This document shows positions 1 through 11,715 of a stretch of 64,000 nt of DNA, piece by piece (the first letter of the stretch is position 1; each line of letters begins with the position of its first letter). A model generated the notes under the pieces. That model did no database searches. It was not told where the DNA came from and worked only from the letters and a program-made list of their open reading frames with translations. The position numbers and the translations under genes are program-made. Origin of the DNA: Brachionus koreanus (lineage: Eukaryota; Rotifera; Eurotatoria; Ploima; Brachionidae); NCBI GenBank assembly GCA_016987375.1, contig PJRA01000303.1:130201-194200 (forward strand), in the 5' to 3' direction.

Positions 1-993
1 TCATTTAAATTCATTCATTAAAGTAAGTGATCTATTAAAATATTCTATAATTTCAATACTCTTTCAAAAGAAAATATCTTTTTGTGAAAAAAAAATTTTT
101 TTGAAAAAATGAAAAAATTCACAAATTTGCTATAAAAATCCAAGAATTTAATCATGACTTTCAAAACTAAAAATTTGACTTTTTAACACTGCATCAAAAA
201 CAAAAATAAACAATTTTTAAATTGATATTGTTAGTTTTTGTTCCTTATTTTTTCAAAAGTCAAATTTTCAATTCCAAAATTTCAAAATTGGGTTTTATTT
301 CTGGGATAACAAATTAAAACTTTAGAAACACAAAAAGCACTTGCTAAAAGATGATTTTAACAGTTAACGAATGCTAATGCGATGTTTCATGCACTAAATT
401 TTTTAAAAAATAATTCAAATCATTTATTTAATTCATTTAAATCAAAATTTCGAACACTGACACTGACTCCCAAATTTTGAAAATTTTCTGACCTCCATTT
501 TTTAAAAAGCAAAAATATTTCTAAGAATAATATGTCCTTAGTTTGAAATTTTCTTTACCTTATGATAAATTTAATTAGTATGTTTCCAAGATATTTATTC
601 ACATTTAAGGAAGTCATTTTTTTCAAAGTTTGAAACGAAATTTTTGTCCGCTTTTGACAAAATTTAATTTTAATAAAAATTCAAAAAAATTTAAATTCTT
701 TTATAAAATACTAATTAGAAAATTTCAAACCAAAAGACATATTGAAATATTTAGAATTATTTTTTTTTGTAAAAAAATGGCCTTAGGGACTAAATTAAAG
801 GACCAAAAATTATATGTTAATTCATTTTCTCTATTTTATTTTAATTTAAATATAAAAAGTATTCAGTAAACTATAGATTTTATCAATTATCAGTCTTAAA
901 CCATATTTAAATTTTCATTTAACGAAACAGGAAAAATTAAATGTACTAAATTTTAAAATTTGATTTAAAAAATACTCTAATAATTAAGATTAC
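1..993. other. No gene seen; probable 3' intron or flank of the kinesin gene
   Basis: Very AT-rich sequence with no reading frame that looks coding on either strand. The kinesin exon ending at 994 finishes with a good GT donor in phase 0, so this stretch is probably intron and the C-terminal exons lie beyond the left edge. A 79-codon plus-strand frame at 630-869 is Lys/Phe/Asn-rich and looks like chance. Confidence 0.6.
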
Positions 994-3900
994 TTTGTAG
1001 TCACTAATGTAAGCTTTGTCTTCAAAATCCATGGAATAAGACAAGCTTTGAAGAAAAAAATTACTCAATCCTATGAATAAATCCTCAGCAGGCTCCCAGA
1101 ATGGGTCCTCTTCTTTTTTCATTCGTAATAAAAAGTCTTCTCCTTCCAAATAACGCTGATACAAGTCTTGCATCAAATATTTTCTATTCATAAGTTTGCC
1201 TTTGTCCCAAAGCCAAATATTCATAGTTTGAAGATTGGTCATCTTTATCATTACCCTTTAAAAAATATTGTCTAATTTATTATTTCATTATTTTAAAATT
1301 TACTTTTGTCCATTAGAAGATTTCAGATTATAATCTTCGAAAGCTAATGCAGGCACTATAATTATTTCGAATAGCCTATGTCTGTTTAATTCATCTGATA
1401 TGGCATTCACTTCACTCACAGTTGGGAGAAGTTCAATAATTTCTTCTTGTATCAATTTTTGTTCTTTGGTTAAAGCTGTATTTTTGGTTGAGTATCCTTT
1501 AGCTTCAGCTATTTCTTTCTGAGCTTGCTCCCATGTAACATGTTTTTCTTTCGATCCAGCTTTACTTGGATTAATGAAAACGTAGAAATTTGATGATCCT
1601 TTTTAAAATTAAGTCTCAATATAATTTTTCTTAAATTATTAATTTTACCAAAAAGAATTCGGTCATTATGATTAAGCTCAATTTCATGTTGAACATTGAT
1701 GCCATTTACTTTTATTTTGGCACCAATTTGAGAAGAACTTAGAGTGAAGTTGTTTTTTTTGTTAAAAATAACTGCGTGATCACTCATAATTCCCAGTCCT
1801 GTTAGCTTAATTTTTGAGTTTTCTGATCTACCTATCTTGGTCTCTTTGTTGTCCAAAAAATGGCATATAACATACGACAAAATAGGGTCTTCATTTAAGT
1901 TAGTCAAATAGGAAATTTTGTGTTTTCGTTCTTCTTTTAATTGATTCTCTTTTGTTTCTGTAGCAGTTTCTAGTTGTGCTTTTTCAAGCTATTAAAAAAT
2001 TAAAATATTTGTTCTTTTTCTAAATTTTCTAATCGATTTTACCCGTTCTTTAAAACTTATATTTGTATCCTTGATTATCTGTTGATTAACTTCCATTTGA
2101 GCTTTAATTTCTTCAAACATTTTTTTCTTTAGTTCTTCAATTTCTGACAAAGTTATTAAAAAAAAGCAATTTTTAATTCAATTAATTTATTTTTTATCTT
2201 GCGATTGCAGAAAGAAGCTTCTACTGATTGAACAAAAAAATTTTATTTAATTTAAGAGGTTCTTGAATTTAATTTAATTTAATGGTTGGGTATTATGTAG
2301 GGTTTAGGGGTCCTGTGACCGCCACTAACGGTCACAGGACCGCCAAAAATGGGGCTGGCCATTTTGATGGCCGTGTTCAAAAATAAAATTTAAAAAATTT
2401 TAAATATAAAAATTTGATAAGAGAATTCAGTATGAGAAAAAAAGTTGAAATATAGTTAGAAAAAAATATTTTTTTTCCCCGGGGCCATCAAAACGACCAA
2501 CATTAAGTTATGGCGGTCGACACTGACGTTACCCAACACTAGTATTATGGTATTTTTTGTTTTAAGCTTAATTTTACCAAAGATCAATCATAGGTTCAAA
2601 AAATGACTCAAATTTAGCATTTTTCAAGAAAAATAGGTTTTGAAAAAATTCAAATGTTCATTTTGGTAGCCGAATATATGAATTTAGGATATATAGCTAT
2701 TGTCAAAGACGTGAATCAAGAATCAAGCCTTCCTAGATATAATTTTTTACAAATAGAGTCGTAAATAGGTGGAATAAACTCCCGCAAAATGTGGTAAAAG
2801 CAAAAAATTTGAATAGTTTCAAAGCCAAACTATATGGTTGGATTGTGAAACAAAAAGAAGCGACTGCCGCTTTAAATTATTGAAAATTAATAGTGGAATA
2901 AACTAAATTAATCTTCTATTTTTCTTGGCTTGCCTCACTCAAAAATGTTCGAGTGAAAAAACTGAAAAAAAAATAGAATTTTTAATTTCAAATCTCAAAA
3001 TATCAATTAAATGAAGAAAAAATAAAGATTCACCTTCTTTATTGTAAGAAGTACCAGACTTTTGATCAATATTGACAGATAATTTTCCACTTTCAATCAT
3101 CGCTTTCAATTTTTCATTTTCTTCCTTTAAAAAAATATTTTTCAAAATCATATTTAGAAATCAATTTCATTCTACTTTTAATTGCCTGATTAGTTTATCT
3201 ACAGGATTTTCATTAACCACAGCTTTTGTTTTAATTCTTTTTGCTCTATCTGCATAACGCAATGTTGATAAAGTTTCACCATAATTTATATCAGCCGGTG
3301 AAAGAGCAGCAATCATAATTGTTTTACTTTATTAAACTCTAAAACAAACAGAAAAGATATTTAAATGAATAAACCTATTTCCTCCAAGAGCATTTTGTAG
3401 CAATTTAGTCAAAACTGAATCTCTGTAAGGCACGACAATTTTCTTTTTTGATCCCATGGAGATATCAGCCAATGCCTTATTTAATTAGAATTTAAATAAA
3501 AAAAATTTTTTTCTTTCATTTACTGATATGACATTTCCAAGAGCTGATAAAGATTTATTAATATTTGCACCTTCCTTAAGTCTATCACCAGTAGCACCAG
3601 TACTGTCTGCTCTTTCCGAGCCTGCCAAATCGACCAAATTAATAACACTGCTTTTTTTAGTTTCACCTCCAGCAGAATTTAATATTTGATCAAACGTTAT
3701 TGTCACAATGGTATGAGCTCTAGAACTTGTAGCGTTCATGTGAGTTGACGCTACTGTTCGATTAGCTGTTCCTTCTTCAATTCTTCTCTCAATTTCTTTG
3801 TAACTGCCAACTGGTATACGTTTCAAATCTTGTGCATAAAAATATCCCTGACTCGGATGTTGTCTAACTTGAAGGCCTCCTTTTTGATTATTTTTGTTCA

Positions 3901-6584
3901 GTAAATCGTTTACTTGTTCATTATAAATTTCGAGCATTGAAAAAGTGACTTCGAACTTTTTCTAATTTAAAAATTTAAAAAAATGTTAAAAATATAGAAT
4001 TTTAATAATAACCTCTTGATTTTTGGATATTTTATCAAAAAGAGCCTCACATGTTATAGGAACAATGCCCCTTAAGAAGAGATTTGAAAGTGATATGAAA
4101 AATTAGCTCAAATTTAATACTTGTTAATGCCATAGCCAACCATTGAATAAGACTTTCCAGAGCCAGTTTGCCCGTATGCAAACAGAGAGCAATTAAAACC
4201 TTCGAATGCGTTTTGGAGAACGCCAGTGCCCAAATCATCAAAAACTTTTTGTTGTGAAGCATAATTGGAATTTGAAGAGTCAGGAGCCAGCAATCCGTCA
4301 GGTCTTTCGATAAATCCATCATGAGACCTTGGAATTTTTAGAAATATTTCAAATAACCCAATATTTGTGATTTATATAAAATTACCAATACGAATGATCA
4401 AATGAAAACTGGAATAAAGGGTAAAAAAATTAAAATTGTGATTAAAATTGTGTAAATTAATATTTGTAGTCTCTTTTCAAGAATAAGTTTACTTGAGAAA
4501 TCTCAATAACTTATACTACTATTTGCTACATATTAAAAATTGAAAAAAGAAAAAGACAAAACTCTGAATATGTTTTAAAAAGTTAAAATGAAATCAATTA
4601 ATTGATTTGAAAATTTTTTTATTAATTAAACTCTAAATAAATATCTACTTTCTTTTAATTGTCTTATTTTTTGCTTAAAAATTTAAAATTCATTTCATTC
4701 AATATGTTATTTAATATTATTAACGTAATTGCTTGATTTTTAAGACTTATGAGAAATAAAATTAAGACATGTATTTTTATGTCAAACGCTTGTTTAAAAC
4801 TTTTAACCTGTGACATGAACTAAAAGTTGAAAATGCATTTAAATATGCTCAAAAAAGCTGGACTTTCGATATTAAGAACATGTCTTAAGTCAAAAATTTT
4901 AAACAGTGTTCTTAACATGTCAATATTGTGCATTATGCCATAAAATTACATTAAATAAAAAGAAAAAGAACACATACTTATCATTACACATAAACTAATA
5001 TAAAATTTAATAAAATTAAACAAAATAGCTTATTACCACTTTATTTTGACGAAGTAGTTCCTTTCATCAGTAGTGATAATAAACATGAGAACAAGGACAA
5101 AGTTGAGATCAATCTTTACTCCGATAATTGATAATAAGGTAAGTGCAATTGGAGAGAATTTGCCAAAAATTATATTTTCAGTTTTATCTTGGTCTTGTAT
5201 TATCGTTATATTCTTTTATATGTTTTGAAAAGAAGCGAAAACTATTTCAATCGGTCAGATACACAAAAGAAAAAGACCAAATAAGCAATTGAAATATTTT
5301 ATTTTTCAATTTCTGATAATGATTGACGAATCCTTTCTAGATGATAAGGTATTAGTTGTTGAAGCAACAATTGCTGATATTGATTTACCCAGAAAACCAA
5401 GATGGCATTAAAATATACAGTAAAAAAACTGTGGAAAAATTGATAATTTTTTTTATACTTTTTTTTTATGAGGCAATAAAATCTATTTTTCATTTAAATA
5501 AATAATTTAGTTAATTATCACTAAATTATTTAATTCTGTCGAATAAAACAGGTTTTAGTTTGTCAGTCAAAAAATATGAAAAAGTCATTCTAACAAAATT
5601 GTTTGTCAACCAATTTGTTTTTTGGTTGTCTGATAAAGTTTAAACCTTAATCAATATCACAACATAATAAAAAGGCAAAATGAAAATAATTTTAAATTTT
5701 GTACATTTTCATATTTTTAGATTTTTTGTGCAATATTTGAGAAATTTTTTAATTTTATTTTTGTTCACCAAATAATTTGATAGAGTGTTTTAATTTTCTG
5801 AAAAATTGCACAAAATCTAAAAATAAGAAAATTTAAAAATGTAAAATTATTTTCATTTGCCAATAAAAACTATTTTAGATTTAAAAAAATCGATCTAGAT
5901 CTTTTTATCTTTAAAATAATTATTTCCCAAAAAAATCTAAAAATTAAGTAATCATAAAAGCAATAAAAATAAATAATTTATTAATAATTTTTTGTTCTTA
6001 GAGTCAATATTTTTAAGTTCAATAATAGAAAATTAAGATCAACTTACGTCAACAAGAACGAAAATAATTTTTTATTTGAAAAAAAAATTCATTTCGATAA
6101 CTTTTTCTTAAATTTAATAAACTTTTTCTATTTAACAAAATGTAAATCGTGTAAAAACTGGAAAAAAAAGGCATCCAAAACGCAACAAAAATTGAAAAAT
6201 TTTTAAAAATTAATAAACAAGCTTAATAATTTTTGCTAAAACAAATTGACAATTTCAAATTAATAAGGTTTAAATTACCGATTTTGGTTGCTCAGCTTAA
6301 ATTAAAAATTTTCAGAAATAAAAGTTAAATATTTTGGTCTTCTACTTGGCTCATCAGGATTTTCGATTGTTGTTACTTGTCCTTTCATTTTAACAACCAA
6401 CTTAGCTCCTCTATCTTTCTCTCTACACACATTTTATATTAGAAAAATTTATTTTTTTTAAATAAAAATTACCTTTGATTAAAAGGACGACATCTCACTG
6501 CTACCTTAACCCTTTTAAAATTTTCAAAGTAAAACTTGCGTTTTTGACATGTCTGATAAAAAAAAATTACGATTCCTCAGTCAT
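994..6584 (-). CDS. Kinesin-3 family motor, KIF28/KLP-6-like (5' complete, 3' end off the window)
   Basis: Plus-end microtubule motor of the kinesin-3 class; the closest relative I recognise is KIF28/KLP-6 (KLP-6 is a ciliary motor in C. elegans). Exons, from the 5' end: 6571-6584, 6473-6511, about 6330-6422, 4386-4408, 4121-4327, 4013-4070, 3524-3961, 3375-3475, 3176-3326, 3034-3124, 2043-2143, 1649-1988, 1304-1598, 994-1255. The start reads [18 protein letters not shown] across the first splice. Visible motifs are P-loop GQTGSGKS, switch I NATSSRAH, switch II DLAGSE, and the neck [12 protein letters not shown] short coiled coil follows, then an FHA domain opening with NLNEDPILS and a KIF1B-type segment containing DPFWEP. 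All junctions keep frame except the donor of exon 3, where no in-frame GT is seen (see findings). The exon 3 to 4 intron is about 1.9 kb. The tail, including any cargo domain, is outside the window. Confidence 0.9.
2284..2540. mobile_element. GC-rich foldback/TIR element inside a kinesin intron
   Basis: A sharply GC-richer island in AT-rich intron. Its ends are imperfect inverted repeats: GTTGGGTA at the left and TACCCAAC at the right, with further inverted matches GACCGCC and TTTTGATGGCC farther in. Inside lies a perfect 13-bp palindrome, arms 2309-2321 and 2329-2341 (GGTCCTGTGACCG and its complement) with a 7-nt loop. No coding sequence and no clear target-site duplication. Probably a non-autonomous DNA transposon; superfamily not assigned. 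Confidence 0.6.
2670..2883 (+). mobile_element. LINE reverse-transcriptase 3'-end fragment
   Basis: Read on the plus strand, antisense to the kinesin gene, the end of this stretch encodes [15 protein letters not shown] followed by [11 protein letters not shown] and a stop. That is the typical C-terminal tail of ORF2 in non-LTR retrotransposons. Just upstream, broken frames match the preceding part of the same tail (a basic RRES segment before TNRVV). It is a dead 5'-truncated fragment in the kinesin intron 2144-3033. A related fragment with nearly the same ending lies at 27340-27831. Confidence 0.75.
4409..6329. other. Large kinesin intron (about 1.9 kb)
   Basis: Lies between the exon encoding the start of the motor domain and the small exon ending in FDHSYW. 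It holds the MITE at 5674-5861. An open minus-strand frame at 5033-5218 (about 60 codons, hydrophobic, no Met) is unassigned. A missing kinesin micro-exon might also be here, because the neighbouring exon lacks a clear donor. Confidence 0.6.
5674..5861. mobile_element. 188-bp MITE with long TIRs and 8-bp target duplication (hAT-like)
   Basis: The left end starts GGCAAAATGAAAATAATTTTA-like and the right end is its inverted match finishing CATTTGCC. The inverted similarity extends about 65-70 bp per arm, so the element folds back almost completely. It is flanked by identical octamers AATAAAAA at 5666-5673 and 5862-5869. An 8-bp duplication is the hallmark of hAT transposons. There is no coding capacity, so it would need a transposase in trans. 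Confidence 0.75.
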
Positions 6585-7046
6585 TTTCAAAGCTAAACTT
6601 GAATTTTTTTAAAGCTATGGAAAAAATCTAAATAATTCAAAATTAAAAAGTAGCTTTAGTTTTTATTTGCTTTAGGAAATCGATTTTTTGACTTGAGAAA
6701 ATTTTTAATAATCAAATAATTTTATTGAAAAAAAAATAATTTTTAAATGAAAGAAAAAAAATTGATCTTTTACAATACATTACCAAGCAACGTAAGGAAA
6801 AAAAAAAAAAATTCACGTAATTTAAATTTAGCACTTGAAATCAGTAAATTAATATTTTAACTAAGACTGAGAAGAGAAAAGAATGAAAAAAAATTTTTCA
6901 AGAAGGCATCGCCTAGGCGACAACTTAATAAATTTTACAAGTTTATAATCATAGATTTGTTGTGTTCGCACTATATTCTTAGCTAACTTGACTATCATTA
7001 ATAAACAAAAATTATTTTTGTGTAAGATCTAAGCATTTTTGTCAAT
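6585..7046. promoter_or_regulatory. Divergent promoter region shared by the kinesin and EFHC2-like genes
   Basis: 462 bp separates two start codons facing away from each other. No coding frame. It is AT-rich apart from a short GC-rich core around 6905-6922 that contains the X-box. A common regulatory region for two cilium-associated genes is the simplest reading. Confidence 0.65.
6908..6921. promoter_or_regulatory. RFX X-box candidate (ATCGCC-TA-GGCGAC)
   Basis: Matches the X-box consensus RYYNYY-N(1-3)-RRNRAC at every constrained position, with a 2-nt AT-type spacer. The core TCGCCTAGGCGA is a perfect palindrome. It sits 125 bp before the EFHC2-like ATG and about 323 bp before the kinesin ATG. 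RFX factors binding X-boxes drive ciliary genes in animals. Confidence 0.7.
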
Positions 7047-9405
7047 ATGTCTTTGCCGTTTCTACCAGGAAATAGCTTCGATAGGAGAGTAATCCTAGCA
7101 CCATTATTTACCTAAACATAAATGTAAACATTTTATTTTAAGATTGGTCAAACGAAGCACCATTTATCGCACCATTTCGACAAATACAATGGAATTAACA
7201 TGATGGTGGGTGAAAAAAAGCCTGGAATAGGCGGCGAACCATTGAGAGGTCAAGACTTGAGAAACCTAAATTCGCTGTATCCACGTGGAGAGGGCTCGGA
7301 CAAACCGGCCTGGGTCGCTTTCGACAAGCAAGTTCTCTGCTTTGATGCCTACTTTCAGGAGTCTGTTGTTGAAAGACATGCTGAGCAATTTCGTATCAGA
7401 TATGTTAAAGTTTATTTCTATCTAGAGGATGACACAATACAAGTGACTGAGCCAAGGACCAAAAATGCCGGCTACAACCAAGGAACAATTATAAACCGAC
7501 ACAGAATACCAAGACCGCCACCTTATGACGATACATTTTACACTATTGAAGACTTCAATGTTCAAAAAGAGATTACTTTTTATGGCAAAAAGTTTAAACT
7601 AATTAATTGCGATTCGTTTACTGCAAATTTTTTGACCAAAATTGGTGTACGTGTGGCCGACCCGATTGAAGCACCCAATGATCCGTACAAAGGACTGCGC
7701 GATTTGCAGGACGGCGCTCAAAACCCTCTCCGTCCTTACGAAAGAGTTGACACCTTAAAGCAATTTTTGGATCATGACAGACAAGTATTGCGCTTCACTT
7801 GCATATGGGATGACAGAGACACCAAATTTGGCGAATTAAGACGGTTTAGACTGCACTACTATTTGGCTGATGACACTATTGAGATAATTGAAATAAGACC
7901 ACCCAATAGTGGTCGAGATTCGACAGCTACATTTTTGAGCAGACAAAAGCTGCCAATGGAAATAATTCAAATGGGAAAACCGGGCGACAAACCGACAAGA
8001 ACTGTTCTTAATGTGATTGGTAATTTTTTTGATGGTGGCAGATACATTTTGGATAATTTGAAAACTGGAGCAATGAATATTTCCTACTACAAAGACAGCG
8101 ATCTAATGATCGGAAGAGTGATTAATGTGTTTGGAAGAAAAATTTTACTCACCGATTGCGATGAATTTACCAAGGATTTTTATAGAAATAAATATGGTGT
8201 TGACAGTTTTACTCAAGTTCAATACGATTCGGGCAATACAATGAGAAGAGTTGAAAGAATGAATCCACCCTATAATGGCTTTGGCTCGGAAGAGGATTCA
8301 TTGGCATCATGTCAAAAAATGTTGCCCGAACCGCCTAGAAAAGACTTTATAAAATGGATGGCCTACGACAGAAACGGTCTAGAGTCAAATACCCTTAGAT
8401 TTTTGGCCAGAATACTTACCAAAGATCCGATTCAAGCCGATAGACGATTTATTATCTCTTACTTTTTGTCTGATGATTCAATAATGGTACATGAGCCGCC
8501 AGTAAGAAACTCTGGAATAAGTGGTGGGCGATTTTTGGAAAGAGGAAGAGTTAAAGTACCAGGCCAGCCACCTTATTCTACTAAATTGCCTGAATACTAC
8601 AATTATAGAGACATGTTTGTAGGTAATGTACTTCAATTGAACAATTTTCATTTTGTTCTCTTCGATGCTGATGATTATTGCTACAAATTTATGGAAAAAA
8701 ATCCAAATATGTTTCAGTATTCTAATTTGACTAATGTTTTAAGAAAATTTAGATCGTTGAATAAAGATGAATTAGTTGCTAATTTGGAAGCTAATTTTAA
8801 GAAAAATGATAGTTTTAATTCAGGAATTGTTGGATTTACGGGATTTTTTTCTGCTTTGAAAAATGTGCTCGGAGACCAATTGAATGAACAAGAGATAATT
8901 ACTTTGGCCAGAGCGTTTAGTCTTGAGACTAAAAAAGAATACGACTTCCAATCGATTTCAGCTGTTGTACAAGAACATTTGAGAAAAAATAATTTTGAAT
9001 TGTTCACCAGACTTCGAGAATCATTTCAAGAGTCCGATTCTTTCAATGCAGAAGAGCAAACCTTGTCTCTTAATGACACAAGATCAGTGCTAAAAGGATT
9101 CAGGATACCATTGCCCGATTATTTATTAGACATGCTGTTGCAATAGTAATATTTTTGAGTTTTTTAAATGTAGAATTTTTTTAATTTTCTAAATCTTTGC
9201 TAGTACTCGACTTGAAAATGGAAATACTTGCTTGAGAAAATTGATGAGTACTCTCAATTGGAGAGAAAATCCAGTGGCACCACCAAAAGAGTCTCTGGAC
9301 AATTTGAAAACTGATGATTCGAGAATTTTTGAAACTTCAACACTCGAAAGACAACAATTAAGAGTCAACTACTCGGCTCTAATCAGTGAACTAAGTGGAA
9401 ATTAG
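7047..9405 (+). CDS. EFHC2-like protein with three DM10 domains
   Basis: Axonemal protein of the EFHC (Rib72-related) family, expected in ciliary doublet microtubules. Exons 7047-7088, 7143-9145 and 9204-9405 give 748 residues, essentially the length of vertebrate EFHC2. The start reads MSLPFLPGNSFDRR, then KTKHH-type and KPGIGGEPL segments typical of EFHC2. Three DM10 domains lie near residues 80-180, 220-370 and 428-530; each contains a YxxDDTI-like core (YLEDDTIQV, YLADDTIEI, FLSDDSIMV). A degenerate EF-hand-like C-terminal part follows, and the last exon carries LNWRENPV, also an EFHC2 trait. The 2-kb central exon is unusually long for this window and GC-richer than its surroundings. It is divergent from the kinesin gene and preceded by an X-box. 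Confidence 0.93.
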
Positions 9406-10940
9406 AATTTTTATTTTATTTGGCTTTTCTAAACTCAAAAAAAAATTAAAAATTTAAAAAAAAAATTATTTGTATTTAATCGAATAAAAAAATTATTTTT
9501 TTTTATTTTAAAATTTTTTGTTCGAAATAAAAATTAAATTATTTTAGTTTTTCCAAAATTTTTGTTTGAAAACAAAAATCATTTAATCAAGATAAAAAAC
9601 AATATTTTTTTGAAATAAAAAGAAAAAATTAGACTTTTTTTCTTAAGTCATTAAAAAATATATATATAGAGAGAAAGCAAAGCAATTCACTGTATAAGCT
9701 TAAATTGTTTCCAATAAAATGTTACATTTCGGAGAACTAAAATTTGAAGAAGTAGACTTAATTTTACTAAAATAAAAAATGATAGACTAAAAATTGAGTT
9801 GAGATGCAGTTTTTTTCAATGGTTCTCTGTACTAGAAAGTTTTTTTGAAAAATTTAGACAAATTGAATAAACATGTCAACATTTTTTGACAAGATTAAAA
9901 TAATTTTAGATTATCACATTTTGTATAATATTTCAGAAAATTAATAGCTCTTTCAAATTAATTAGAAAACATTATGAAAAACTATATTTCTGAATTATAT
10001 AGTACAATACAAGTCGATTGTCACAGCAAGTTCAACCAATCAGTTCAAAAACAGATTGGACAATGTCGGTAGAAACAAAAAAAACGAAAAGTCTACTATA
10101 GCGGGAACTAAACTTGAACGTAGAATATTAACTATTATTATTAATAAAACTAGAAAAATAAAAATGTAAAATTCATTACATTATGTCCATTTTTTGATTA
10201 AAAAAACCCTGATGCGATCACAAAAATTTTAGATGCAAAGCAAGAATAAAACGAAAACAGATCAAAAAAAATATCAAAGCACAAAAAACTCAAGTATAGC
10301 CTTTAATTCAAAAATACTTTCAAATCTACATTCAAATCAAAATCAGCATTTATAGCAGTATATTATTGTATTTTGAAAATCAATTATTTTGAAATTTGAA
10401 CAATAATAAATAATACATATTGAATAAACTTTATAACAAATTAAATTTTAATCTAATTGCAAAACAAATATTTAATCATTTCTAAATATTTTTTCGTTTT
10501 TTTATACATGCTCTATACCAACTACAAATTGTAAATTTACTCATTCCAAGTATAAATTTATTCCTGGCATATACCAAATCTAAAGTTTTATTTTTTTAAA
10601 TTTTACAAAATGCATGAATCAATATCAAATTTAAAAAATGATTAAGTAGCGAATTTATAAAATTTTCATACAAAATAAAATATTAAATATCTAAATTTGC
10701 ACATCACAATTGAAATACACTTTGAAAAGCACATAAGTGAGCCTTTCTGCGGTGGACTTCAATTTTTGAATCAACTTGATTCGTAGTTAAACTATAGCTC
10801 ATTTCAATTTAGAATTAAGCAATTTGAAAAATTAATTAAGAATTTTTAATTTGCATTTGGCTTATGTCAGGGATAAATTAATACCTGACATGACAATGCC
10901 TGGCATGATAGAATTTACAAATTGTTTTTCTTTTTAGTTT

Positions 10941-11138
10941 TTATAGAACATATATATCGTTATAACGATTCGGTTCGTTTGGTGAAATTGGATGAACAAA
11001 ATTGAAAGTTTTCGTCTTGCTCATGTAAAGATTACCTTTAAGATTACATGTGTCAACATATTTTTGTTGTGTTGTTGTCAAAAAAGTTAATTCAAGTTCC
11101 AGAAAAGTATTTAGATTCGGTAATTGGTTGTAAACCAT
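10941..11138 (-). CDS. Unassigned 65-codon open frame, possibly an exon or relic
   Basis: The frame opens MVYNQLPNLNTF and ends NRYNDIYVL before a stop; it stays open upstream of the ATG for about 20 more codons. Its composition (Pro, Thr and Asn with varied residues) looks more coding-like than most chance frames here. There is an internal GT after the codons for CNLK that could be a donor. I recognise no domain. It may be an isolated exon, a pseudogene piece or chance. Confidence 0.2.
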   Translation of the reverse strand: MVYNQLPNLNTFLELELTFLTTTQQKYVDTCNLKGNLYMSKTKTFNFVHPISPNEPNRYNDIYVL

Positions 11139-11619
11139 GACAAGAAGGAAAAAATCAATGTCTTGGAATGCTAAGCAATAAATAATTATTTTTTATTAAT
11201 TTAGTTAAAATAAAGAAAAACTAGTTGTAAGCTTGATTTTTATAATAAATCTTTATTTTTATATCAATAAAAAATTTTATGAAAAAAAAGGTAATTGTAT
11301 ATTCATCAAGTAAATTTGGTGAAAAATCAGTAATTTTAGCTAATGAATTAGCACACGCCGAAATTATTTATCAATTTGTCCATGGAACTTAGTACTTTTA
11401 TTAAATAAGTTACAATACAATTTGCTATAAAATTATGAATATTTAAAAAATCTAACCGAAAATAAGTGAAAAAATTCTGAAAATGTGAAAAATAAATATA
11501 TTAGGGTTAATGATTCAAAAACGCCAGCTGATAGATTGAAGCAAAGAATTTTACAATTTTTATTTATAAAAAAAAAAGCAATAGTTAGCTTATCTTTAAA
11601 ATATAAAAATTAAACTCTA

Positions 11620-11715
11620 TAGTCTTTAGCCATCTATATTCGATTCTTCTCTTGTACCATTGACGGCTTTTGGACTCAAAAAGATCAATACATCCTCTTC
11701 GAGCTTGATCTTGAT
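11620..11715 (-). repeat. Diverged copy D of a dispersed repeat with a coding-like tail
   Basis: Read on the minus strand it encodes CIDLFESKSRQWYKRR, clearly related to CIELFGTKSRKWYNRG in copy A (ending at 17693) and copy B (23253-23899). The flanking CTCTATAG-CTTT-CATCTAT string is also shared with the edge of copy B. Only this short end is recognisable. Confidence 0.5.

Noticed and set aside
5033..5218. Minus-strand hydrophobic open frame of about 60 codons in the large kinesin intron
   Set aside because: No start codon, no flanking splice partners and no recognisable family; chance hydrophobic frames are common at this base composition.
8714..9007. 97-codon minus-strand frame
   Set aside because: Antisense shadow of the EFHC2-like coding exon.
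11279..11392. 37-codon plus-strand frame (MKKKVIVYSSSKFGEKS...)
   Set aside because: Very short, no homologous family recognised and no exon partners.
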